A stretch of DNA of 64,000 bases from Polyangiaceae bacterium (GCA_041389725.1 JAWKRG010000017.1:62001-126000), one strand, 5' to 3'. Positions 49,577 through 59,411 are shown, counted from the first letter of the stretch. A program made the numbers and translations. Notes: a model not told the origin generated them from the letters alone.

Positions 49577-51349
49577 TAGGGGGCCGCCGCGGGCGGTGCC
49601 CCACAGCACGCAGTTTTCCGCGCTGCCCGGCACGGTGAAGATGTCCATGCCGTGCTCGAAGGTCTGCACCAGGATCTCCAGTTGGCCGTCCCCGTCCACG
49701 TCGCCGACCGCAGGGGCCGCGGGAGCGCCGTTGCCGTTGCCGTTCTTGCCCGGGTTGGGCAAGGGCACGTCGTGTAGCGGCGTGCCGTCGGCGCCGAGGA
49801 TCACGAGGTGTCCGGAATCGAGCTGATCCGGGTCACCGTAGGTCGCGAACAGCACTTCGGGGGAACCATCCTGGTTCAGATCGGCGATGGTCGCTTCTGT
49901 CGCGTACATGATGCTCTTGCCGAAACGATGGTCGTAGCTCCACAGCTCTTTGGCGTTGGAGTCGAAGGCGTGCATGCGCCCGTCGTTCAAGGGCACGACG
50001 ATCTCCAGCTTCGCGTCGCCCTGCAGATTCACCGTCGTCGGTGCGGGGACGCCGCCGGGCGGATAGTCGCCCTTGACGTTGATGGGCGCTCCCCCGCGGG
50101 GCAGGGCTTCCCAGCCTGGTTTGCGCATGGCGGAGCGACTGCCGTCGCCGTGCGCACCTTCCAACACCATCACTGCGTACGCTTGCGTCTCGTAGGGTTC
50201 GTTCTTTTCCACGTTGGGTACGCCGACGACTTCGTTCTTCCCGTCACCATCCAGGTCGATGACGTTCGGCGGTGACGCCGTCCACTGCAACCACTCTGCC
50301 CAGCTGGGGTGGGGCCACTCGCCGGTGTGGGCGTTGTAGTGGTCGCCCTCCACCTTTGGATCGGCCCAGCGAATGAACTGCCCCCAAGTGAGGCGCTGTC
50401 CCGAGTAGTCGTTGGCTCGGTTGGTGAAGTAGGGCGCCGCGTCGATTGCGACGCCGTCTTGCTTGAAGGCTTGAATGTGGTGGTTGTCGTAGGTGACCAG
50501 CACTTCCAGATCTGGGGCGTCGTCGATGTTGCCAATCCCCACGTTCAGCCCGTAGCAGCCGAATCCGTTGTGCCCCTGGCCATTGCGGTCCGCGTCGTTG
50601 CCGTTGCCGGTCTTGTTGTTGTAGCGCGGCCAGGCCGTCCAGCCGATGCCCGCCGGCTGGTGCAGCTTGCCGTTCGCCGAATAGACGAAGACCTGCGCGC
50701 CGCCGCTCTCGGTGCTCGCGGTTTGCGTCGTGGTGGCCACGATCTCCAGCGTGCCGTTGCCGTCCAGATCCCCGGCCGCCAAGCCTCGCACCTCCGGCGC
50801 GTTGCCCGCTGTGGTCGTGTCCACGGGGAAGCCGGCTTTCATCGCCAAGGCGCCGGATTTCCACTCGTAGGCGAAGACCTTGGAGTCGTTGCCGAACACG
50901 ATCTCGGTCGTGCCGTCGCCCTCCAAGTCAGCCACGACGTGCGGCGCATAGATACGCCCATCACCGTCTTCAGCCTTGTCGAGCACGTTGCCCGAGGCGT
51001 CGAGTACGTAGAGTGCGTAGTACGCGGCGATGATCTCGCGCTTTCCGTCGCCATCGAGATCTTGAATGATGGGCGAGGCGTACCAGCTGGTCTGGCCCTT
51101 CACGTTGCGCACGAAGCTGGGCGCCTGTACTTCTCCACCACTAGTGCCCTTGTCACAGGTGGGATTGCGTGTGCCGCCGGTAGTGTTGCCTCCGCCACTG
51201 CCCGTGGAGCTTCCCGTGCCCGTCGCGCCACCGCTGCCAGTCGCGCCGCCGCTGCCGCCGCCAGCACTGTCGTCACTCGAGCACGCCCCGAACGCCAGGG
51301 CCAGCGCCAGCAAGCTCACGCCTTGGACCACCAAGATTCTTTGCCGCAT
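49550..51349 (-). CDS. FG-GAP/VCBS-repeat lipoprotein
   Basis: A 599-residue predicted lipoprotein (signal peptide with ALAFGAC). After a Gly/Ser/Thr linker (about 25-62) come several FG-GAP/VCBS-type repeats with calcium-like DLDGDGKxE motifs (QDLDGDGKREI, ADLEGDGTTEI, GDLDGNGTLEI, IDLDGDGKNEV, ADLNQDGSPEV, GDVDGDGQLEI), which form a seven-bladed propeller in related proteins. It is probably a surface adhesin or scaffold. ATG at 51349. It shares a divergent intergenic of 57 bp with the next kinase gene. Confidence 0.9.
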   Translation of the reverse strand: MRQRILVVQGVSLLALALAFGACSSDDSAGGGSGGATGSGGATGTGSSTGSGGGNTTGGTRNPTCDKGTSGGEVQAPSFVRNVKGQTSWYASPIIQDLDGDGKREIIAAYYALYVLDASGNVLDKAEDGDGRIYAPHVVADLEGDGTTEIVFGNDSKVFAYEWKSGALAMKAGFPVDTTTAGNAPEVRGLAAGDLDGNGTLEIVATTTQTASTESGGAQVFVYSANGKLHQPAGIGWTAWPRYNNKTGNGNDADRNGQGHNGFGCYGLNVGIGNIDDAPDLEVLVTYDNHHIQAFKQDGVAIDAAPYFTNRANDYSGQRLTWGQFIRWADPKVEGDHYNAHTGEWPHPSWAEWLQWTASPPNVIDLDGDGKNEVVGVPNVEKNEPYETQAYAVMVLEGAHGDGSRSAMRKPGWEALPRGGAPINVKGDYPPGGVPAPTTVNLQGDAKLEIVVPLNDGRMHAFDSNAKELWSYDHRFGKSIMYATEATIADLNQDGSPEVLFATYGDPDQLDSGHLVILGADGTPLHDVPLPNPGKNGNGNGAPAAPAVGDVDGDGQLEILVQTFEHGMDIFTVPGSAENCVLWGTARGGPLRMGQPSGN

Positions 51350-51406
51350 CGTCGCACCTCCCGACGCTCGAGAGCATAGCAGCGAACCTGGGCCGATCCC
51401 ACGCAC

Positions 51407-53146
51407 ATGGGGTATCGTGTCCTTCCCGTGATGGACCTCGGTCAAGCCGTTGTCGGCGGAGACTTCCAGATCGAGCGGCCCTTGGCACAGGGCGGCATGG
51501 CGGGGGTGTACGTGGCGCGGCAGCTGTCCACGGGCCTCCAGCGCGCTGTCAAAGTCATGCACCCCACGCTGGTCGCAGATCCGGCGATGCGGGAACGCTT
51601 CAGCCAGGAAGCGCGTTTGGGAGGACAGGTGCCGAGCGAGCACGTCGCCCACGTGATAGCGGCAGGGGTGGACGCGGCCCTGGGCATGCCATGGATCGCG
51701 ATGGAGCTCCTCGAAGGCGAGGACCTGGCTTCCCTGGTGCAACGACGCGGGGCGATTCCTTTTCAAGAACTCGTGTCGATCTTCACTCAACTTTGCCACG
51801 CCCTGGGCGCAGCACACTCGGTTGGCATCGTGCATCGGGACGTCAAGCCCGAGAACGTATTCTTGGCGAACGTGCGCAGCTCCGCGTCCACGTGGCAAGT
51901 CAAGGTGCTCGACTTCGGGATTGCGCGACTGACCGCAGATGCTCACACCATGACGCGGGGCATTGGTACTCCGCTGTGGATGGCGCCCGAGCAAACCGAG
52001 TCGACGACGCTCACGCCCGCGGCGGATGTTTGGTCGCTGGGGCTTCTGGCGTTCTACTTGTTGACGGGGCGGCCCTATTGGCGCACCGCGTGGCAGCCCA
52101 CTCCCGCGCTCACGGCCTTGATGCGCGAGGTGGTGATGGATCCGCTCTCCGCAGCGTCGGAGCGCGCTCGCGAGCTCGGTGTCGCACTGCCACCGGGGTT
52201 CGACGCCTGGTTTGCCAGCTGCGTCGTGCGTGATCCAGGCCAGCGCTATGTGGATGCGAGTCAGGCCTTCGAGGCGCTCGTCACGCTTTCGGGTTCGGCG
52301 GGGGCGGTCTCAGGAGCCTGGCTACCAGGCACCGTGCAGTCGGGCAGCGGGCCCGTGCCCACGACCCTCGCGTCGGGGGGATCTGCGGGCATGACCGACG
52401 CGTCAAGAAGTGGACCTGTGCCTGCGATGGCCGGAAGTGGACCGGTGCCCGCGACAGCGGGGAGCGCCTTGGCTCCGCCAGCTACTGCTTCGGCATGGAC
52501 TCCGTCACTGCAACCTTCCATCGGCGTGCCGACGCCCAGTGCGACGGGGCGCAAGAGTGCTGGGGGTGGGGTGCTGCTGCTGGGACTTGCCCTGGTTGGA
52601 ATCGTGGTCGCGCTCATCGCTGCGGCGGTCGCTTTGATTTGGTTTCGCAGTAGCAGCGGCGACGACGTGGCCACTCGACCTGAGTCCACGGAGAGCGCCG
52701 CTGCTTCGACGAGTGCTCCAGTCACAGCGACAGCGAGCCCATCAGCGTCTGAAGTAGCCCTGGCCGAGCCCGCGCCGACGCAACGTCGGTCGCCCAACTC
52801 CGTTCAGAAGGGAACGACCGCAACACCGGTCGCGTCCGCATCCAGTAGCGCCCCTGGGACGGGGCTGAAGCCGATCGACCGCGCTGCCGTGCAGGCCAAA
52901 GTCGATGCCCTGGCTGCTTCCGCCACGACCCAATGCGCAAAGGACAAGAGCCTCGACGCGGGCTCAGAGTCCTATTCGGGTAGGTTCGGCTTTCGTCCGG
53001 ACGGAAGCCGCTCTTTCTTCATCACGGGTGCCGGCGGCGCGCGGACCTGCGTGCGGGGTGTGTTCTACCCCTACAACGTGGGCAAGTACGCTCATCCCGA
53101 GGAATGGCACGTGGAGGTGTTCGATTGGTCCGTCACGGTGCGCTGA
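51407..53146 (+). CDS. transmembrane Ser/Thr protein kinase
   Basis: A 579-residue receptor-like kinase, paralogue of the one at 7119-8822. Kinase motifs are intact: AQGGMAGVY, RAVKVMH, HRDVKPEN, LDFGIAR, WMAPEQ. A linker with three SGPVP units (about 310-350) is followed by one transmembrane helix (about 385-410), a Ser/Ala/Pro stretch, and a C-terminal extracytoplasmic domain ending HVEVFDWSVTVR. The ATG at 51407 is used; an ATG at 51431 is possible. It overlaps the MYXO-CTERM gene by 43 bp. Confidence 0.92.
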   Translation: MGYRVLPVMDLGQAVVGGDFQIERPLAQGGMAGVYVARQLSTGLQRAVKVMHPTLVADPAMRERFSQEARLGGQVPSEHVAHVIAAGVDAALGMPWIAMELLEGEDLASLVQRRGAIPFQELVSIFTQLCHALGAAHSVGIVHRDVKPENVFLANVRSSASTWQVKVLDFGIARLTADAHTMTRGIGTPLWMAPEQTESTTLTPAADVWSLGLLAFYLLTGRPYWRTAWQPTPALTALMREVVMDPLSAASERARELGVALPPGFDAWFASCVVRDPGQRYVDASQAFEALVTLSGSAGAVSGAWLPGTVQSGSGPVPTTLASGGSAGMTDASRSGPVPAMAGSGPVPATAGSALAPPATASAWTPSLQPSIGVPTPSATGRKSAGGGVLLLGLALVGIVVALIAAAVALIWFRSSSGDDVATRPESTESAAASTSAPVTATASPSASEVALAEPAPTQRRSPNSVQKGTTATPVASASSSAPGTGLKPIDRAAVQAKVDALAASATTQCAKDKSLDAGSESYSGRFGFRPDGSRSFFITGAGGARTCVRGVFYPYNVGKYAHPEEWHVEVFDWSVTVR

Positions 53147-54180
53147 GCGCTCTCTGCTTCGCAGCCTGCAGCGCCGTGTCCCTGGTGGCCGCGGCCCAGT
53201 GCCTCGTGGGTACGACCATCACCGTAGACAACGATGTTCCAGGTAGCGGCTACAGCGAAGAAAAGCCCGAGAACTGGCTCAGCAACAACGTGAGCGCCTG
53301 CCAGGGCACCTATCGCTACCTGTCGCACACCGTGGGGGACGGTACGCGCAAGGATCGGGCGACCTGGCAGCCGAAGATCGCCATCGCCGGATACTACGAG
53401 GTCACGACCGGCTTTCGTGCCACCGTGAATCGCACTTCGGACGCGGACTACGTGCTGCATGACGACAAGGGCGGGTCCACGAAGAAGGTGGTCAATCAGC
53501 AGCAGGGCAACGGATGCACCAAGGTAGTGATCGGTACGATCTACTGCGCCGTGGGAGGCACCTGCCGTCTCGTGCTCGACGGAACCGACGACAGTCAGAG
53601 CGACAGTACGGATGTCACGACCTTCAAGCTCGTGAGCTGCGATGGCTTCGACGCAGGGCCGCCCGGACCTTGTGCGGGGATTGCTGCAAATCCGAGCTAC
53701 GAAGTATGCGAAGAGACGCCTCAGTCCTGCGCGGGAGTGTTCACCGACGGTTCGGGCTGTGTCGCCTTCTGCGCCGCCGCGGGCATGACCTGTTCCGCTC
53801 GCTACGGGGGTGAGCCCGGATGTCTGAAAGAGCCGAACAATCCTCTCGGCTGCGCTGACGACAACGGGCACGGTTCGGACTACTGTGAGTGTGTTGCGCC
53901 GCCGGTCCCCGACGCCGGCACGGCGGGAGGCGGCGGCGTGTCGAACGCCGACGGAGGTGCAGCCGAGGGCGGCGCTCTCGGCGAAGGCGGGGGCGCAAAC
54001 AACGGCTGGGGAGCGACCGGCGCGGTGCTCGGCGGCGGCAGCAGCGGCACACCTCGCGGCGAGACGCGGGGCGAGGATCAAGGAGGTTGCGGCTGTCGCG
54101 TTTCGGGTCGCCAGAGTCCGCTTCCCGCCTGGGGTGCCTGGCTCTTGGCCGGATTGTTCCTGCTTCGTCGTCGCGGTTGA
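53104..54180 (+). CDS. secreted protein with MYXO-CTERM-like anchor
   Basis: A 358-residue secreted protein. A signal peptide (about 1-31) is followed by a beta-rich domain (about 35-180; SEEKPENWLSNN, YYEVTTGFRATVN) reminiscent of golvesin-like sandwiches, then a Cys-rich part (about 190-270), a Gly/Ala-rich linker, and a C-terminus with CGC, a Pro, a hydrophobic helix (WGAWLLAGLFLL) and RRRG. The latter is the MYXO-CTERM layout, which is sorted to the cell surface in myxobacteria. ATG 53104 is 43 bp inside the kinase gene, so the two are coupled. Confidence 0.83.
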   Translation: MARGGVRLVRHGALSALCFAACSAVSLVAAAQCLVGTTITVDNDVPGSGYSEEKPENWLSNNVSACQGTYRYLSHTVGDGTRKDRATWQPKIAIAGYYEVTTGFRATVNRTSDADYVLHDDKGGSTKKVVNQQQGNGCTKVVIGTIYCAVGGTCRLVLDGTDDSQSDSTDVTTFKLVSCDGFDAGPPGPCAGIAANPSYEVCEETPQSCAGVFTDGSGCVAFCAAAGMTCSARYGGEPGCLKEPNNPLGCADDNGHGSDYCECVAPPVPDAGTAGGGGVSNADGGAAEGGALGEGGGANNGWGATGAVLGGGSSGTPRGETRGEDQGGCGCRVSGRQSPLPAWGAWLLAGLFLLRRRG

Positions 54181-54216
54181 CAGCGCTGGCACCCCTGGCC
54201 TTCACTCGCCGGCGTC

Positions 54217-55344
54217 ATGGCCGTCGAGATCCGCGAGGTGCCCATCGGGGGCAAACTGAAGGACTTCCTGAATCTGGTCGACCCGATCTACCGCGACGAC
54301 CCGAACTACGTGCGTCCCCTCAACTTCGACGTGGCGCAGCGGCTGTCGAAGAAGAATCCCTTCTTCGAGCATGGCGAAGGCACGGCCTTCGTCGCATACC
54401 GCCTCGGTTGGCCCGTCGGACGCATCACGGCCCAAATCGACAAGAGCCATCTCGAACGCTACAAGGATGACGTCGGCTTCTTTGGCTTCTTGGACACTGT
54501 CGACGATCCGGAAGTTGCTGCCGCGCTCTTGGATGCCGCCAGCAATTGGCTGCGAGACCGCGGCATGAAGCGGATTCGTGGTCCCATGTCCCTCAACATC
54601 AACGAGGAGATCGGCTGCCTCATCGACGGCTTCGATACCCCGCCGATGATCATGATGCCGCACCACCTGCCCTACCAGAGCGGCCTCATCGAGCAGGCGG
54701 GCTTCAGCAAACTCAAGGACGTCTATGCCTGGCGCTACACCATTGGCGACGTCCCCAAGCGAGCGCAGAAGGCCCACGACGACATCGAGGCCCTACCCGA
54801 GATCAAGCTGCGCCACGTGGACAAGAAGCACGTCGAGCGCGACGTGCGCGTGATCATGGACGTGTTCAACGACGCCTGGAGTGACAACTGGGGCTTCGTG
54901 CCTCTCTCCGAGGCAGAACTCGCGAAGATGGCGGAGGACTTGAAGCTCATTTTGGTGCCGGAGCTCACCTACATTGCGGAGCTCGAGGGTGAGGCCGTGG
55001 CGGTAGCGCTGGCCCTGCCCAACCTCAACGAGATGACTGGCGACTTTGGCGGACGTCTCACGCCGGTCACCGTCGCCAAGCTGCTCTATCGCCTCAAGAT
55101 CCGCGGGCCCAAGAGCGCGCGCCTGATCATTCTGGGCATTCGGCGCAAGCTGCGTGGCGTGAAGAAGTACGCAGCGCTCAGCGCCTACCTCTACACCAAG
55201 ATGCATCGCGCGGCAGAACGCGTGGGCGTGGAGTGGGGCGAGCTGTCCTGGACCCTGGAAGACAACGCTCCCGTCAACTTGGGCATCAAGATGATGGGCG
55301 GTCAGATCTACAAGACCTACCGCGTGTACGAAAAAGAGCTGTGA
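54217..55344 (+). CDS. GNAT-superfamily-like protein
   Basis: A 375-residue protein with features of N-acetyltransferase-type folds: PIYRDDPNYVRPL at the start, VAYRLGWPVGRITAQ as a central strand pair, and FGFLDTVDDPEVAAALLDAA. A second half (about 190-375) repeats a related layout (YIAELEGEAVAVALALPNLNE), as in tandem-GNAT proteins. The substrate is unknown. ATG at 54217. The P450 gene's start overlaps its stop (GTGA), so they are likely part of one pathway. Confidence 0.78.
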   Translation: MAVEIREVPIGGKLKDFLNLVDPIYRDDPNYVRPLNFDVAQRLSKKNPFFEHGEGTAFVAYRLGWPVGRITAQIDKSHLERYKDDVGFFGFLDTVDDPEVAAALLDAASNWLRDRGMKRIRGPMSLNINEEIGCLIDGFDTPPMIMMPHHLPYQSGLIEQAGFSKLKDVYAWRYTIGDVPKRAQKAHDDIEALPEIKLRHVDKKHVERDVRVIMDVFNDAWSDNWGFVPLSEAELAKMAEDLKLILVPELTYIAELEGEAVAVALALPNLNEMTGDFGGRLTPVTVAKLLYRLKIRGPKSARLIILGIRRKLRGVKKYAALSAYLYTKMHRAAERVGVEWGELSWTLEDNAPVNLGIKMMGGQIYKTYRVYEKEL

Positions 55345-56702
55345 CCCTCGTACGCGCCGAAGGACCCCCTGCGCGCCCTTTGTTTGGGCATGCGCTGGAG
55401 TTTCTTCGGGACCCCCTCGAGCTGATGTCGAAGACGGCGCGGCGCTACGGCCGAGTCTCGCGCCTACGCATGTTCGATCGGGAGCTGATCATGCTCACGG
55501 ATCCCGACGACATCGAACGCGTGCTGGTCAAAGACGCCGCGCTGTTCATCAAAGACAAGTTCACCCACGATCTCTCTCGCGCCCTAGGGCAGGGACTCGT
55601 CACCGCCGAGGGCGAGCACTGGAAGCGGCAGCGTCGCCTGACGGCATTTGCGTTCACCCCGCGGCGTATCGCCGAGTACGCCGAGACCATGGCGCAAGTG
55701 GCTGCGCACGAGTCGTCCAGTTGGGCGGCGGGCAGCGTGATCAATCTGCACCACGAGATGAGTCGCATCACCCTGGACGTGGTGGCCAAGGTGCTCTTCG
55801 CCGCCGATGTCGAAGCCGAGGCGCACACCGTGGCGGAGGCGATGGAAGTGTTCAATCACTTCTTCGCCGAATCCATCGAGGCCGCCTTGCGTCTACCTCC
55901 CTGGGTGCCCACGCCGGCGAACATCCGCTTCAATCGCGCGGTCAAACGCATCGACCGCGTGCTTTTCGGCATCATTCGCCGCCGCCGCGAAGAGACGGCG
56001 CGAGGCGCCGAGCGGGCGAACGAGCAAGGCGCCGACTTGCTCGGCACCCTGCTCGCGGCCCAAGACGATAGCGGCGCCGGCATGAGTAACCGCGAGCTGC
56101 GAGACGAGTGCATCACGCTCTTCATCGCGGGGCACGAGACGACCGCACTGGCCTTGACCCACGCCTTGTACTTGCTCGCAAGCGCTCCCGACGTGCGTGC
56201 GGAGTTCCACCGCGAGCTGGAAGCGGTTCTCGCCGGACGTACACCGTCGGCCGAGGATGCCGCTGCCCTCGAGCTCACCGGCCGCATCGTCAAAGAAGCG
56301 ATGCGCATCTATCCCCCGGTGTGGGTCATCGGTCGCGAGGCTCTGCAGGACATGGAGATCCGCGGCGTGCACATCGCGAAGGGCACGCAGGTCGTGCTTC
56401 CGCAGTGGGTGGTCCATCGCGACCCACGTTTTTTCCCAGAACCAGAGCGCTTCGACCCCGATCGCTTCTTGCCAGAGCGTGCCGCGTCGCTGCCGCGCTT
56501 TGCGTACTTTCCCTTTGGCGGCGGGCCGCGCGTCTGCATCGGCAATCACTTCGCGATGATGGAGGCGACGCTGCTGCTCGCGACCTTCGGTCAGCGTTTT
56601 CACTTCGAGCCGCTGGCTGGCGAACGCCTCGAGTTCCGCCCCTCCGTCACCCTTCGCCCCAAGGGCGAGGGGTTGCGAGTGCGTCTCCTGCGCCGCGGCT
56701 GA
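55341..56702 (+). CDS. cytochrome P450
   Basis: A 453-residue bacterial P450. The heme-binding loop FPFGGGPRVCIGNH is near residues 393-406 with the thiolate Cys. The I-helix oxygen site FIAGHETTAL (about 257-266) and K-helix ExxR (EAMR, about 315-318) are present. PERFDPDRF before the heme loop fits. Its sequence resembles the long-chain or fatty-acyl hydroxylating groups more than typical antibiotic tailoring P450s, but substrate is not determinable. GTG at 55341 overlaps the GNAT-like stop. Confidence 0.93.
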   Translation: MTLVRAEGPPARPLFGHALEFLRDPLELMSKTARRYGRVSRLRMFDRELIMLTDPDDIERVLVKDAALFIKDKFTHDLSRALGQGLVTAEGEHWKRQRRLTAFAFTPRRIAEYAETMAQVAAHESSSWAAGSVINLHHEMSRITLDVVAKVLFAADVEAEAHTVAEAMEVFNHFFAESIEAALRLPPWVPTPANIRFNRAVKRIDRVLFGIIRRRREETARGAERANEQGADLLGTLLAAQDDSGAGMSNRELRDECITLFIAGHETTALALTHALYLLASAPDVRAEFHRELEAVLAGRTPSAEDAAALELTGRIVKEAMRIYPPVWVIGREALQDMEIRGVHIAKGTQVVLPQWVVHRDPRFFPEPERFDPDRFLPERAASLPRFAYFPFGGGPRVCIGNHFAMMEATLLLATFGQRFHFEPLAGERLEFRPSVTLRPKGEGLRVRLLRRG

Positions 56703-56707
56703 TACGC

Positions 56708-57535
56708 TCAACTGCTGACGACGGGCAGCGACCGCGCGTGGGCGCGCCGTGGGCTCACCGTCGGGCGAGCGGGGCCGTGCTGTCGCCACATGCGCGCAAG
56801 CTCTGGGTCGAGAAGGTGCGACGGCGACACGTTGCCCAGGGCATTGAGCATCACCGAACGCAGGTTGGGGTGCTTTGCCTCCAACGTGGTCAATAGCTCC
56901 GCCATGGCTTCGCGCTGCAGTCCCTCCTGCGAGCCGCACAGGTTGCAAGGCAGGATGGGGAACCCTCGCTCGGCGGCGTACTCGGCAATGTCCGCCTCCG
57001 CGCACTCGATCAGCGGGCGAATCACTTCGAAGCGACCGTCATCGGTGGTGTACTTGGCCGGTAGGGTCTGCAGTCGTCCAGAGTGGAACAGGTTCATCAA
57101 GAACGTTTCCAGCGCGTCGTCGCGATGATGTCCCAAGGCAATCTTGTTGCAGCCCAGGCGTTCCGCAGCCGTGTACAAGATGCCGCGCCGCAGGCGCGAG
57201 CACAGGGAGCAATAGGTTTGACTCGACGTCAGCTTCTCGGTGACGACCGAATAGGTGTCCTCCCGCAGGATCTCGAAAGCCGTCTTCCCGCGCTGCAAAT
57301 ACTCGACGAGGGAGCGCCCGTCATATCCGGGCTGCACTTGATCCAGATGCACCGCCACCAGGCTCGCTCCCTCGAAGCCGCGCACGAACGTCTCCAACAA
57401 TGCGAGTAACGTCCACGAGTCCTTGCCGCCGCTGACCGCGACTAGCACCCGATCCCCGGGTTGCAGTAGCTCGAACTTGGCCAGGCTTCTTTGGACTTGG
57501 CGGCGCAGGCGCACGCCCAAGCGACTCTTTCGCAT
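56708..57535 (-). CDS. ttcA: tRNA 2-thiocytidine(32) synthetase-like protein
   Basis: A 275-residue PP-loop ATPase of the TtcA family, which thiolates C32 of some tRNAs using an iron-sulfur cluster. The PP-loop VAVSGGKDSWTLL is near residues 32-44, and the cluster CxxC is CSLCSR (about 110-115); a second CNLCG pair follows near 197-201. HHRDDALETF near residue 133 is typical. ATG at 57535 is preceded by GAGGA. It converges on the P450 gene with five bases between the stops. A close homologue, TtuA-type, cannot be ruled out. Confidence 0.88.
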   Translation of the reverse strand: MRKSRLGVRLRRQVQRSLAKFELLQPGDRVLVAVSGGKDSWTLLALLETFVRGFEGASLVAVHLDQVQPGYDGRSLVEYLQRGKTAFEILREDTYSVVTEKLTSSQTYCSLCSRLRRGILYTAAERLGCNKIALGHHRDDALETFLMNLFHSGRLQTLPAKYTTDDGRFEVIRPLIECAEADIAEYAAERGFPILPCNLCGSQEGLQREAMAELLTTLEAKHPNLRSVMLNALGNVSPSHLLDPELARMWRQHGPARPTVSPRRAHARSLPVVSS

Positions 57536-57934
57536 CGTGATTCCTCGTCGCCACCTCGAAGGGGCGAAGGTCGCGAGCTTGGCAGACATCGCAGCGCGGA
57601 GCCACCACTCACGCTTCAGGGCCGCTCGCATGGCGTCGTCCCCCGCCGGCTGGAGCTTCAACCCACCGGTAGCTCCTTGGTTTGGGCCCCTCGCTGTAAC
57701 GGGGCGCGACTGCAGCTGCGGCGCCACGCCAGGTCTCCGTGACCGGCGATCACGATGCTGCAGCCGCGCAGGGGCCACGCAGCAACGACGTCAGCGGCGG
57801 GCACCCGTGGCTGTGCCTTCCCTCACCGTCGCGGAGTGGGGAGCTGACTGATCTGAACCTCGATGCTCTCGAACACACCAGTGCTGCGTCCCAGAAGTCG
57901 CAATCCAGTATCAAAGCGCCAAGTGGACACGGCA
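57536..57934. other. 399-bp intergenic region
   Basis: Gap between the ttcA start and the end of the next lipoprotein gene, both on the minus strand. No gene, RNA or clear hairpin is seen. The frame upstream of ttcA stays open for 81 codons, but has neither a Shine-Dalgarno nor family similarity. The ttcA promoter should lie here. Confidence 0.5.
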
Positions 57935-58669
57935 CTAGGGCGCGAGCTCGGGGCACCATGGGTAGTGCCCCGTGGGGTAGTCCTTGCAGCAGCTGATGGC
58001 GAAATCGTACTGGTCGCCGTTGGGCGTCTGGCGTAGGCACGTGCTCCAATCCACTGGCTCGTCGCCGTTCGCGGGGAAGCAAGTATCGACTGCATGGGTG
58101 CTCAGGGCCTCGCACTTGGGGCTGGTGCTTGGGTTCACCATGCATCCGGAACCCTCGCAAGTCGCACGGATCCCGAACTTGCCCGTGTCGCTCGATGAGT
58201 AACCCTTGACCAGAATTCGGTACTCGCCCGCAGTCAGCTTCTTGCTGATGCACGACCAGAGCCAGTCCGTACTTCCGTCCTCGCAGTCGTCGTTGCGCAC
58301 GATGTTGTTGCCCCACCCGCCATCGGCCCGACGCCGATAGAAGTACATCACCGTATCCACGGGTCCGAAAGCGTCCGCGTAGTCCTCGGTGTGGGCCGCC
58401 ACGGTGGCACCCGCATCGCCCACGTTGAAGGTCCAGGCGTGAAGACGGTTCAGGCCATCGATCTCGGCCCACGCCTGCTTTCCGAAGGGGAACGTGCCGT
58501 GGTCGTTCGCATAGGCCCAGGAGTCCGCCTTGCCCAAGGTGGGAAGCTCGCTCTCCGCCCCTTTGCCGGACGGACTCCCCGTGGCCGCGTCGTCGGAAGA
58601 TCCGCATCCCCAAAGGGCCGGTGCTAGCGCCAGGGTCACCAGAGCTGCGATCTGCGTTCGTCTCGACAT
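57935..58669 (-). CDS. lipoprotein with PPC-like domain
   Basis: A 244-residue predicted lipoprotein (lipobox ALWGC). AAGGAGT precedes the ATG at 58669. Residues about 60-180 have the pattern of bacterial pre-peptidase C-terminal (PPC) beta-sandwiches: HAWTFNVGDAGATV, VDTVMYFYRR, and the end LTAGEYRILVKGYSSSDTGKFGI. The last 60 residues are Cys-rich (SCCKDYP, CPELAP). PPC domains occur on secreted hydrolases; here it stands alone. Confidence 0.83.
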   Translation of the reverse strand: MSRRTQIAALVTLALAPALWGCGSSDDAATGSPSGKGAESELPTLGKADSWAYANDHGTFPFGKQAWAEIDGLNRLHAWTFNVGDAGATVAAHTEDYADAFGPVDTVMYFYRRRADGGWGNNIVRNDDCEDGSTDWLWSCISKKLTAGEYRILVKGYSSSDTGKFGIRATCEGSGCMVNPSTSPKCEALSTHAVDTCFPANGDEPVDWSTCLRQTPNGDQYDFAISCCKDYPTGHYPWCPELAP

Positions 58670-58916
58670 GGGGACTCCTTTCGAAGAGGGCTTGCGAGAG
58701 CGAGTACTCACACGGATCGTGACCGTCAACGCGAGCATCCCTCTTGGCGCGGAATCGTTCGTTCTTGGCGCGGGAGTGGCGCTCGGAGCGCGCGAAAGAA
58801 CATCGCGCCGTCAACACAGCGACAGGTGCGTGCACGGTGGGCGAGATGGCACCCGAGAGGCGGAGAATGGCGCCAAGGCGTCGCTCGAGCAGAGCGGCGA
58901 CGTGTTAGCCAGGGGC

Positions 58917-59411
58917 ATGTTTCGACGTGCAATCCTGGCGTACTGGCTATCAATCGCCCTGGCATCCTTCGCAGTGGGCGCGTGCGTGCAAGCAGCGCAA
59001 GGGGCGGTTCTGACCCCTGCGGAGATCAGCGAGTCGGGCACTCGCCGCTTCTCTGCGCAAAGGAACGCCACCTTCGACGCGATGCTCAAGGCGATTGCAG
59101 CGGAAGGCTATGCTGTCGCGGTCTCGGACAAAGCCAGGGGCGTCATCATTACCGAGTGCAAACTCGTCGGCGACCGCGCCGTTGCACACGCTGCTGGCGG
59201 CTCCGCATACGGCGTGGGGTTCAAGTATTATCGCTCCTACGAGATCGCGATTGATGGCGACGGCAATAGAACCAAAGTGACGGCCGTTCCGAAGCTGTTT
59301 GAAAACGACATCGAGATCTCGGACAAGGCCGTCTGGGCCTTGGACGGAGCTGCGGGGGAGCGTGCGCTCTGGTCTCACCTGTTCGAGCGCGTCGCCCAGT
59401 TTCTCTCCTGA
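58917..59411 (+). CDS. hypothetical lipoprotein
   Basis: A 164-residue predicted lipoprotein with lipobox FAVGAC (about residue 23). The ATG at 58917 has AGGGG upstream; the longer frame before it is antisense to the PPC-like lipoprotein gene. The domain (about 35-164) contains TRRFSAQRNATFDAMLKAIAAEGY, split over a strand-helix-strand layout, and VAVSDKARGVIIT, as in small envelope lipoproteins that pack two alpha/beta repeats. No specific family is recognised. Confidence 0.77.
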   Translation: MFRRAILAYWLSIALASFAVGACVQAAQGAVLTPAEISESGTRRFSAQRNATFDAMLKAIAAEGYAVAVSDKARGVIITECKLVGDRAVAHAAGGSAYGVGFKYYRSYEIAIDGDGNRTKVTAVPKLFENDIEISDKAVWALDGAAGERALWSHLFERVAQFLS

